Shown one piece after another: positions 54,964 through 64,000 of a DNA stretch of 64,000 nt. Source of the DNA: Phyllostachys edulis (Eukaryota > Streptophyta > Magnoliopsida > Poales > Poaceae); contig CM070558.1 of the NCBI GenBank assembly GCA_036346405.1, positions 930,001 to 994,000 of the forward strand, given 5' to 3'. Each line of letters begins with the position of its first letter. Position 1 is the first letter of the stretch. Below the pieces are notes generated by a model, which saw nothing but the letters and a program-made list of their open reading frames with translations, did not search any database and was not told the origin of the DNA. Position numbers and translations under genes: made by a program.

Positions 54964-56790
54964 TGTGGATATCATGGGGATATGCCCATGATCTTAGGAT
55001 GATGAAACAATTGGCAATGTTGCTTTTGGTTTGAAGTTTCAAGCGTTTTCGACAAAGTTTCTGAATCTGTCAGGTAAGTGGCGGTCAGACCGGCCAATCC
55101 GGCGGTCAGACCGGCTGTGACTTAAGTGGAATTCTGGTTGTCCCAAGGGCGGTTAGACCGGCCAATCTAGCGGTCAGACCAGCCGTGACTTAAGTGGAAT
55201 TCAGTTCGATCGAGGCGATCGACCGCCGTAGCAAATGGCAATGATCGGTTTTTGTGCTAAATGATGATATTAGTTATGGACTGATTTTGGGATAGGTCAT
55301 ATCCTTGTTTGTTAATGCATATTTGTTGCATATTGCATGTTTTGGCTAACGTGGGTCAAGTTGTGAAGAACTTGTTCCCAGATTCGTGTTTGCTTGTCTA
55401 TTGCTGTGCAGGTGGCTTGGAGGTCAATGACGGTCAACGGCGAGGAGAATCGGGACTAAGTTTGGAGAGCTGAGGTCCAGAACGATCATGGATGCCGGAT
55501 GAGGTCAAGTGACTCAAGCATGGCGCAGAATGGATGAAGGTGACCGAACGGACAGTTCGGTGCGACTAGTTGGTCAAGCGGCGTGGGGGTTGGTGCAAGT
55601 GCCAAGGTGGTCCGGTGGGAACCGGATGGGAGAGACTTGCCGATACGATGAGAGCCGCTGGATCAACCTACACGTGGCGAAGCATGGATGTGTTTCGCGT
55701 AGTTTGGACTCGGTCTTCAGAAAAGATTGAGAAGGGGTATTTTGGTAATTTCACCAAATACCGCCTTGGTGACCTAATGCCAACCCGCAGCGCAAGACGG
55801 TGCGTCAAGAAGTGGATTAGGTCAAGAAAAGTGAAGACGGTGCTTTGAGATGCGTGCGTGTGTGACCCGTTTGTATTGGGCCTTAACGGGAGCCCATTAG
55901 GGTTAAGTCTTCTAGAAGCTCTAGGCCTCATATAAATAGGAGGGGTGCTGTTAGGTAGCCACCTCAAGCACTTCATGGTAAACCCTAGTTTGTCTTAGGG
56001 CTTAGGAGAAAGAGAAGAGGCTTAGGGTTCTAAGGAGATGTGTTGAGTTGAGTGCTCGTGGATTGGGCTTTGTCCTCCGTGATGGAGTGGCTGTAACCAG
56101 CATCAAATCGTGAATCAATCTATGGGTGATTGTTCAAAGATGAGTCTTCTTATGCTTTCCCTTCTCTTTTGATGATTTTGGGTGCTTCCCTGATCCTGTG
56201 GTTTTTGGTTTGTTTCGTGCCCACTTTTACCTTGCTATGATGTGTGGGAATACATTTAGGATCATCTAGATCATCAATCTCCCACGTGCAAGTTTTGGAT
56301 CAAGTTTTTTATTTTTACTCGGTTTTGAGCCCTCCTTTGGTAAAACAGAAAAAGGTCAAAACTTTGACATGGATCTACTCAATCTCTTCTTGGAATAGGT
56401 TCCTAATATCCTTAGGAAGGTTTGTTCCAAATTTGATCAAGTTTGGCCGTCTAGATCAAAAGTTAGACTGATTTTCGTTTCGGTTTTTCAGGCTGACTGT
56501 GCTAATTTTGCTGTTCATCGTCAGGGGCGGTCTGACCGCTAGGCAAAATATATGACCCGCCAATATCAGAGGTCAGACCGCAAAACACTTTGAGATTTCT
56601 GTTTTTGGTAATTTTGGGTGTTTTGCGTCGGGGTTTTGATTGGATTCAATACAAGTCTTCCACTGTGCTTGTATATTGATCTTCATAGCTTTTATAGCTA
56701 TTGGAGTGAAATTAGTATTGAATTCAATTAAGGTGAAAAAGTGTTCGTGCTCCTATTCACCCCCCCTCTAGTCGCCTTTCCGGTCCTACA
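54964..56790 (+). repeat. 5' LTR of the Sirevirus
   Basis: It starts TGTGGATATCATGGGG and ends GGTCCTACA. A TATA box (catataaatagg) is at about 55928-55939. Upstream, two tandem units (55080-55134 and 55149-55201) carry the palindrome-like CGGTCAGACCG up to four times, with another near 56525-56578. Such LTR palindromes are a reported Sirevirus feature. Confidence 0.88.
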
Positions 56791-56792
56791 AG

Positions 56793-56808
56793 TGGTATCA
56801 GAGCCCGG
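56793..56808 (+). other. Primer-binding site (initiator Met-tRNA)
   Basis: TGGTATCAGAGCCCGG starts 2 bp after the LTR end and matches the 3' end of plant initiator tRNA-Met for at least 12 bases. Confidence 0.93.
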
Positions 56809-56846
56809 TTAGCTCTTCTCATAGATCTTAACAGGTCTTTGGAGCC

Positions 56847-59229
56847 ATGGCAACTGACAAGTATTCAACCAAACCAATTTTTCGATGGAGTTGATTTTGC
56901 TTATTGGAAGGCACGCATGCATGCCTACATCGAGGCTCAAGGGCACGCTATTTGGCTTAAGGTCAAAAATCCATATGTCGTGCCAACCAATGACGATGTA
57001 ATCACTCCAGATGTTGAGGCTAATAGCAAGGCTCGGAACTTTCTGATCCAAGGTCTTAGTCGATCTGAGTTTGAGCGTGTGGCTCATTTGAGGTCTGCTC
57101 ACGAGATCTGGAGGAACCTTTGTGACTACCACGAGGGCTCTACTGCGATTAAGGAAGTGAGACAGAACCAGCTCAAGAAAGAATACTCAAAGATCGAGCA
57201 AAGGCCTGGTGAGTCTTTAGATGAGCTGTGGGGGAGGTTCTTCAAGATTCTTCATGATCTTCGCGCTGTTGACCTTGTTTTCACTGAGTCTGAGAACGCA
57301 CGCCAGCTTTTGGGTGCTCTTGATGTGAAGGTCTGGGGGATGAAGATCACATCCATCAATGACAACACTGTCATGAGTGAGCTTACCATGGATAAGTTCT
57401 ACTCGAGGTTGAAGACGCATGAGATTGACTTTATCTCGCACCTCCCCAAGACAGAGTCGATGGCTTTGGTGGTCAACCCATCTAAGGGTAGCTCTTATGA
57501 TTCCTTCGATTTTGGCTCATCTGGCTTTTCTTTGTCCGCTTTACATTCTTTGAGCGATGAGTAGCTAGAGAGGCTACCTGAGGATGATTTAGCCCTCCTA
57601 TCCACCAAATTCTCGAGAGTTTACAACAAGGTGAGGAACAGGAGGAGAGGTGGCCCTGTCACTTGTTTTGAGTGTGGTGAGCCGAACCACATTCGCTCCA
57701 AGTGACCCAAGCTGAAGGGCAAGGAGGAGAAGGACTCTCGGAGGCGTCATCAAGCCAAAGACAAGAAAGGCAAGAAGCCCAACTATCGCAAGTTCGTCAA
57801 CCAAGTTCTTGCCGCTCTTGAGAGTGTTAACATGAGCGATGTGGACTCGGAGATGAAGGATGACAACGATGACTCACATGGCAAGAAGAAGGCCCAGGAC
57901 TTCACCGGCATGTGCTTCATGGCTAGGGACAGCCATGACGTCAACTCCTCCAACGACGACGACCTTTTTAGTGATCCCGATGAGGTACGTCCTTCACTTG
58001 ATAATATGAAACGTGCTTTAGCTTTTGCGGAAAAAAGAATGTATAAGCAAGAAAAAATGATTAGGAAACAGGATACCATGATTGATGATTTGAACTTAGA
58101 AGTTGATTGGCTCAAATCCATTAATCCTGCTGATGATTGTGATTCTTGCTCTAGCTTGCTTAATGAACTAGCAAATCTGAAATCTGCTCATTCCTCCATT
58201 GCTAATCAACTGAAAGATGCTTTTGATGAACTAGAAACTCTTAAGTCTAGTCCTGCTTGCATGAGTGCCATTGCTCTTGATGTGACTGCTGTAGATGCTA
58301 TTCCTTTACCCTGTTCAAATTGTGCTCTACTTGAATTAAAATTGAATAGCGCTATAGAAGAATTGCAGAAATTTGATCCTAGTCACATGTGTTCTCATTG
58401 TGAGGATAGTAGGATTAAAATGAAGGAGATGATTGAAATGGTTCTTTACTCTAAAATTGCTTCATGTGAAAACTATGTGAAACTCACAATTGAAAATGAT
58501 GCTTTAAACAAGACACTAGAAGAAAAGGCTAAAATTGAACAATCCATGTCCATGACTGCTTCCAAGAAAGTTGTTGATTCTGATTCTTGTACTCTTTGTA
58601 TTGAACTTGGGCATAATGTAGATAAGATACAACAAGCTTTTAGAGTTAAGTTCAAAGAGCAGTTGGATAAGATTAGAGATAACTATTGTGTGTCTTGTGA
58701 GGCTTTGAAAGCCAAGGTAGCTCACTATAAGGAAAAGTCTGATAGGGCTAGCAAGTCAAATAAGTGTGCTTCATGTTATGAACTAGCCAAACAAAATGAC
58801 TACCTTAAAGATACTCTTGAGAGATTTACTGGTGGGAGGAAGAAACTCAACATGATTCTAGACAAATCTAAGGTGAGTATGAACAATAGTGGCCTAGGAT
58901 TTAATTCTGTAGAGCATTCCAAGAATCATCCACCTAAGGTTGTTAGAGCTGTTGAGAGTGGTCTGTTTGAGGTAGAACCCTCTAAGCCATCTAAGATAGT
59001 CTTCAAATCTGCTGGTTTTGCCCAAACCACTTCTAGCAAGGTAGGTGCTTCTACTTCATCAGGTCAGACCCCTCAAAAGGTCAAGTACCATTGCACCTTC
59101 TGCAAGAAGGATGGCCACATTGTTGAGTTCTACTTCCGTAGAGCCAAGATTGAGAGGAAGGAGAGGATGAGTGCTTTGAGAACCATTAGAGGAGTCCCTT
59201 CACCTGCTGTAGTCACTAGAGCTAGGTAG
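56847..59229 (+). pseudogene. Sirevirus gag, broken
   Basis: The ATG at 56847 is followed by a shift near 56875, after which one frame runs to 59229. The N-terminal half has the UBN2-type copia gag core (FDGVDFAYWKARMHAYI, EIWRNLCDYHEG). A TAG at 57562-57564 precedes the zinc knuckle, whose last cysteine codon is replaced by TGA at 57703-57705. The C-terminal half (57830-59050) is a long coiled-coil with spaced CxxC pairs, as known in Sireviruses, where this extension is thought to mediate protein contacts. A second CCHC-like motif near 59098 has a tyrosine in place of the last cysteine. The stop TAG at 59227-59229 may itself be a mutated codon because Arg-rich text continues in frame to about 59500. 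Confidence 0.88.
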
Positions 59230-59499
59230 TCTGTTTTTCCTGCTAGACATAGGCCTAGGTTCGTAGATGATTTCTTTGACTCTTTTGGTGGCTCTAGGCA
59301 GCGCTTTGGGTTAGGATATCGTGAGGAGAGACCACGGGTAGCATCTAGACAGGGGGAGTACCGACCTTTTGGTAGGTCGATTCGGAGAGGTCTAGGTGGT
59401 TCTCGTGTGCATTCTTATGATTTTGCTCCTAACCATTTTACTGCTGCTTCTACTGCTTTGCCCAAGCATCGTGTGACTCAAGATCGATTCCCAAGTCTT

Positions 59500-61180
59500 T
59501 TATCACTAACCCTTGATCTCGAGGCACGATGTTTCTGTTCGTGCTTTGTAGGTCCGTCGTGCGAGGAAGGAGGACATATGGCTTGTTGACTCTGGGTGTT
59601 CTCGACACATGACTAGAGATTCTAGATGGTTCTCCTCCCTCACACGTGCATCCAGCAATGAATTGATCACATTTGGGGATGCTTCTACTGGGACCGTGAC
59701 AGCCAAGGGCACAGTGCGTGTCAACAACAAGTTCATGCTCAAGGATGTCGCTTTGGTAAGTAAGCTGAGGCATAATCTTTTATCTGTTTCCCAGCTTCTT
59801 GATGAGGGTTTAGAGGTGAGATTTAAGAGTGGTGAGTGTAGGGTTATAGATTCCTCTGGTGAGCTTGTCTTTGAGATCTCTAGGTTTGAGAGGATCTTTT
59901 GTGCTGATTTTAGTTTCTCTTACGCTTCTAGCCCTAGGTGTCTTGTAAGCCGACTCCCATGATCTAGTCTTTGTGGCATCGTGAGGCTTGGTCACATAGG
60001 CCGACCACTTGACTAGAGTCGAGAGCAAGGATTTGATTAGAGGTTTGCCTAGGTCAAGGTCGTTAGAGATCTTGTGTGCACACCCTGTAGGCATGGTAAG
60101 ATGGTTTCTGCTTCTCATCGACCTCTTACCTTAGTGATGACTGATGGACCTGGTCAGCTCCTGCACTTAGACACTGTTGGTCCTTCTAGAGTTTAGTCAG
60201 CCAGTGGGAAATGGTATGTACTTGTGATTGTGGATGATTACTCCAGGTATTCTTGGGTTTATTTTCTGGTTTCTAAGGACGAGACATTTGGCTTATTTAG
60301 AGAGTTGGTCCTTAGACTTGCTGTTGAGCTTCTTGGAGCTTTGAGAGCCATTAGGAGTGACAATGGGACAAAATTCAAGAATTCTTCCTTTGCCACTTTC
60401 TGCACTGATAGGGGAATTGAGCACCGGTTTTCTTCACCTAGAGTTCCCCAGTAGAATGGTGTTGTAGAGAGGAAGAATATGACTCTTGTAGAGATGGCCA
60501 GAACCATGCTAGATGAGCATTCCACACCTAGGAGGTTTTGGGCTGAGGCGATCTCTACTGCTTGTTATATCTCTAATAGGGTGTTCTTGAGATCTATTAT
60601 TGGCAAGACTTCTTATGAGCTCAGGTTTGGTCATAAGCCCAAAGTTTCTCATTTCAAGATTTTTGGTTGCAAGTGCTTCATTCTTAAACATGGCAACCTT
60701 GATAAATTTGAATCTAGATGTTCTGATGGCATATTTCTTGGATATCCCGCTCATTCTCATGGCTATCGTGTTTTTAATTTTGACACCAACAAAGTTGTTG
60801 AGACTTGCAAAGTCACTTTTGATGAGGCTAGTCTTGGTACTAGACCCGATGATGCAGGTACACATGCTTCTGAGAGCATCTTCGTCGATGATGATTATGA
60901 GGATGAGGACCCAATGCATCCTCAAGTCCCTTCTGACATGGTTGGAGAGCCTGCTTCCACTACACCAGCTTCAGATGAGCAGCCTCTTCCTACCTTCACC
61001 GACGATCAGAGTGGCTCTATTCCTACCTCCACAGCCCATGAGGTAGAGGCCACTTCTGCACCAGGAGCTCCTCTTCACATTCAGCGATGGCTTCCACTTG
61101 AGCAGATCATTGGGGATCTCCATGAGCGAGTCACTCGCTCCAGGTTTATTTCTCCTGATTCTCATGCACATTCTGCTTTT
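59500..61180 (+). pseudogene. Sirevirus protease and integrase, broken
   Basis: The protease motif WLVDSGCSRHMTRD (about 59578-59620) begins after a shift from the gag frame near 59520. The GAG-pre-integrase region follows (LRHNLLSVSQLLDEG). A 1-bp insertion near 59981 breaks the integrase zinc domain, whose CTPC half is at about 60082. The integrase core shows LHLDTVG, VIVDDYSRYSWV, IRSDNGTKF and VVERKN, so the three catalytic acidic residues remain. Stops occur at 60194-60196 and 60452-60454. The integrase C-terminal region with an acidic linker (DDDYEDEDP) follows. In a working element these cut the polyprotein and insert the DNA copy. Confidence 0.88.
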
Positions 61181-62727
61181 GTCGCTTCTTTTGAACCCCG
61201 AAATGTCACACATGATTTATCTGATTCCTCTTGGGTCAATGCCATGCATGAAGAACTTAAAAATTTTGAAAGAAATAAAGTCTGGACTTTAGTTGAGCCT
61301 CCACCCAATCATAATATAATTGGAACAAAATGGGTTTTCAAAAATAAGTAAAGTGAGGATGGGTTGGTAGTTTGCAACAAGGCTAGGCTTGTAGCTCAAG
61401 GTTATTCCCAGGTAGAGGGCTTAGACTTTGAGGAGACCTTTGCTCCTGTAGCTAGATTAGAAGCCATTCGCATTTTGCTAGCATTTGCGGCATCCAAGGG
61501 CTTCAAGCTATTTCAAATGGATGTCAAAAGTGCTTTTCTGAATGGTTTCATAGAAGAAGAGGTCTTTGTCAAGCAACCTCCTGGTTTTGAAAATCCTAAG
61601 CTCCCAAAACATGTTTTTAAACTCTCCAAAGCCTTGTATGGATTGAAGCAAGTCCCTAGAGCTTGGTATGATAGGCTTAAGAGTTTTCTGCTTAAAAATG
61701 ATTTCAAAATGGGATTGGTTGATAAAACCTTGTTCACTCTCAGGCATGGCAGTGACTTTTTGTTGGTTCAGATTTATGTGGATGACATTATATTCGGTGG
61801 TTCTTCTCATGCTTTGGTGTCTAGATTTTCAGATTCTATGAGCAGGGAGTTCGAGATGAGCATGATGGGCGAATTGACCTTGTTCCTTGGTCTTCAAGTC
61901 AAGCAACTGAAAGAAGGCACCTTCATTCATCAAAGTAAATATACAAAGGACCTTCTTCGGTGCTTCGACATGGGAAGTAGTAGACCAATGTCTACTCCCA
62001 TTGCCATGACCACCGTGCTGGACCCTGATGAGGATGGAGAGCCAGTGGACCAGAAGGAGTACCGCAGCATGATTGGCTCTCTCCTCTACCTCACAGCGTC
62101 GAGGCCGGACATACAATTCGCTGTGTGTCTGTGCACTCGATTTCAGGCTTCCCCTCGAGCTTCTCATCATCAAGCAGTGCGTCGCATATTCAAGTACCTC
62201 TAGGACACTCTTGACTTTGGACTTTGGTATTCTTCTTCTTCTGCTCTCTCTATTCGGGCTTTTCTGATGCTGATTTTGCTGGGTGTAGAGTGGATAGGAA
62301 GAGTACTTCTGGCACTTGTCATTTCTTAGGCACATCTCTTATCTCTTGGTCATCTAGGAAACAGTCCTCTGTTGCACAGTCCACTGCCGAGGCCGAGTAT
62401 GTAGCTGCAGCCAGTAGTTGCTCTCAGGTTCTCTGGATCTTGTCTACTCTGCGGGACTATGGGTTGTCTTTGGGTAGTGTTCCTCTTTTCTGTGACAACA
62501 CTAGTGCCATAAACATTGCCAAAAACCCAGTGCAACATTCTAGGACTAAGCACATTGATGTTAGATATCATTTCCTTAGAGACCATGTTGAGAAGGGTGA
62601 TGTTGTGCTTCACTTTGTAGAGTCCGAGCAGCAGGTTGCGGATATTTTCACTAAAGCTCTTGATTCTTCTCGTTTTGCTTCTTTGCGGGGAGAGTTAGGG
62701 GTTATTAGTTCTCTTGGCCTGCTTTGA
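61180..62727 (+). pseudogene. Sirevirus reverse transcriptase and RNase H, broken
   Basis: The RT begins near WVNAMHEELKNFERNKVW and shows GTKWVFKNK, KARLVAQGYSQ, FAPVARLEAIR, FQMDVKSAFLNG and the catalytic YVDDIIF (about 61775). Stops lie at 61349-61351 and 62201-62203, and a frame change near 62240 separates RT from RNase H (SDADFAGCRVDRKSTSG, QSTAEAEYVA, KHIDVRYHFLRD). The RNase H frame ends with TGA at 62725-62727. Apart from these breaks the domain is full length and easily recognised. Confidence 0.92.
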
Positions 62728-64000
62728 GGGGGAGTTTGCTCTTTTTGCATTCATTTGTATCATAATGCATTTTAAAATTCAACAACTTGCATTGTAATAT
62801 AAACTTGTGGAGCTTTGATTATTATCCTTGTATAACTTGATTTTATGCTTTATACCTTGCCATGTCTTGTGCTCATTTGCTAGACTGCTTTTATGACTTT
62901 TTATGTATAGCTTAGCTTTTGCCATGCTAGCCTTATTATCTGTGAGAAAACTGAATCATAATATGACTTGTTGGATCTTGTGACTAGTTTTACTTTAGTG
63001 ATCCTCACATGATTCATGCCATGTCATATAGGCTTCATTGAGTCTTGAACTTATTCTGAGTTTCAAATTGAGCTATGATAATTCTTAAGTCAAGCAAATG
63101 AAAAATGAGCTTTTTGTCTTGAAAAACTGATCTCACCAATTCTTTCTCATGAGATAGCTTGCCATTGCACTAGGCATGAACTCAGGGGGAGTTTTGGATG
63201 ACCTAGACCACTCTCTTAAGCTTTTGTTGCTTGGGATGGTCGTAGTGAGGCTTGAGATCTAGCACAATGCTAAGAAAACAAATTGGCAATTGGTTGAAGC
63301 TTAGGAGGCAGTTGTGGATGGCTCCTAGTCGAGGACTTGCTTTACTAAGATAAAACCAATCATTTTCAGCAAAGTGCTCAAAGTGCAAAATTCTAAATGC
63401 TTGAACAAATTGATTCAAATTTGAACTCATAATGCTCAAAATTGACTCATTTGCTGTTTCTGGGCTCCATTTTGCTTATAGACATGGCCTGACTCATTTT
63501 TGGATACCTTTAGTTAAACTATGATCTTGAGCACCTTGTCATGCTATCAATTCATTTAATCTCAGATTATTGCTATTTTGGCCTTAGCTTTGCTGTACAT
63601 GTTTTGCCATGTTTGACCATAGCTTCTTCACATAATATGGCTTGGTGTAATACTTGTACAGTCTTCTTGGATAATCTTCATGGCTCCTTTTGCTCAAGTT
63701 AAAAACAAAACAAAAAAAAACTGGAAAAATGAAAAATTACAAAATTGCAGCCTTTCTATTCCATTTATGCTCTTTCTTCTTCCATGCACCTTGATGAATT
63801 CATTGTCAAAGGGGGAGAAAGATTGGTCAAAAATGTTGTTTTAGAGTTTTTTTGGTTTTTCTGGAATTTTGGTGATCATAGTGAGTGGGAGCATCTCAAT
63901 TGCATTCTTTTGGTCTTATTGTCTTTTCTGAATTTGAATTGTAATTCTTGAAGACTCACAATGATCAAAGGTCAAATAGAACAATTGTTCTTTCATATGG
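62728..64000 (+). other. Sirevirus 3' non-coding region with three purine tracts
   Basis: No long ORF is seen. Purine tracts gagggggag (about 62727), cagggggag (about 63183) and aaagggggagaaag (63809-63822) recur. Several such tracts upstream of the 3' LTR are a published conserved feature of Sireviruses; the third looks the most complete. The 3' LTR itself is not within the window. Confidence 0.75.

Larger units (their letters stand above)
54964..64000 (+). mobile_element. Ty1/copia Sirevirus, inactivated, 3' end outside the window
   Basis: The order is 5' LTR (54964-56790), primer site, gag, protease, integrase, RT, RNase H, then a long 3' non-coding region with several purine tracts. The single pol after gag with integrase before RT defines Ty1/copia. 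The extended cysteine-rich coiled-coil gag and the repeated GGGGGAG tracts point to the Sirevirus genus. The 3' LTR and right target duplication lie beyond 64000; GCATA (54959-54963) is the expected duplication. Frameshifts and stops in gag and pol make it non-autonomous. Confidence 0.92.

Noticed and set aside
55509..55976. ORFs within the Sirevirus LTR
   Set aside because: They are short, in several overlapping frames, and inside regulatory LTR sequence.
1..64000. tRNA, rRNA or organellar insertions
   Set aside because: No cloverleaf-type A/B box pairs, rRNA core text or plastid genes were recognised by eye; a tRNA scan would be needed to exclude a divergent one.

Overview
This window is plant nuclear DNA, almost certainly from a grass (Poaceae). 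The evidence is one GC-rich DUF4220/DUF594-type gene embedded in deeply nested transposable elements of typical grass families: CACTA transposons, MITEs, Angela/BARE-like copia solo LTRs, a Tat-like gypsy element, a Tekay/Del-like gypsy element, a Sirevirus, and several very long LTRs beginning TGTAACATCCC. The species cannot be named from the sequence. Only one intact host protein-coding gene is supported, at 16004-18280 on the + strand. Every other coding stretch belongs to a transposon and is broken by stops, frameshifts or insertions.

Layout, left to right. Positions 221-8614 are a CACTA transposon with an ATG target-site duplication (TSD). It carries a multi-exon Transposase_24-like gene that is split by a 4.1-kb LTR-type element at 2759-6895 (TSD GCTTC). 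Next come an LTR fragment (8695-~9185), a duplicated gene-flank block (9357-9740, second copy 15047-15693), a truncated LINE, a GGCC-ended TIR element with a decamer array (9998-12532), a MITE, CACTA fragments and an LTR fragment. The DUF4220 gene follows, with an (AT)36 tract about 130 bp upstream of its ATG.

Downstream of the gene lies an LTR fragment (18532-19621) entered by a CACTA element at 19622. That CACTA element holds a non-autonomous Tat-like element (20412-29740, TSD AGGCC, minus strand) with an antisense multi-exon gene. A solo copia LTR (21570-23107, TSD GTTAT) sits in that gene's presumed TATA box. Positions 30297-40701 are a decayed Ty3/gypsy element on the minus strand, consisting of its RT, protease, gag, an unusual leader ORF and part of its 5' LTR. 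Its leader ORF is split by an LTR-type element (33302-38751, TSD TCACG) that contains further insertions.

From 40702 to the right edge there is a stack of long LTRs. A forward LTR (from 40702) holds a reverse LTR-type element (42335-47000, TSD TCGAG/TCAAG) and another forward LTR (from 48539). The last of these holds a solo Sirevirus LTR (50210-52368) and a nearly complete but inactivated Sirevirus (54964 to beyond 64000).

The most unusual signals are short palindromic or hairpin motifs shared between otherwise different LTR families (GACCTCC/GGAGGTC arrays, GAGTAC/GTACTC, GTCGTA/TACGAC, TTCGGA/TCCGAA), a TATA-to-splice-acceptor module of fixed spacing in three LTRs, a pair of paralogous blocks that serve as each other's empty insertion sites, and a leader ORF upstream of a gypsy gag. 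I see no evidence for a new cellular system. The candidates for novelty all concern transposon biology. Gaps longer than 300 bp that are not described separately lie inside the named elements and hold no recognisable gene.
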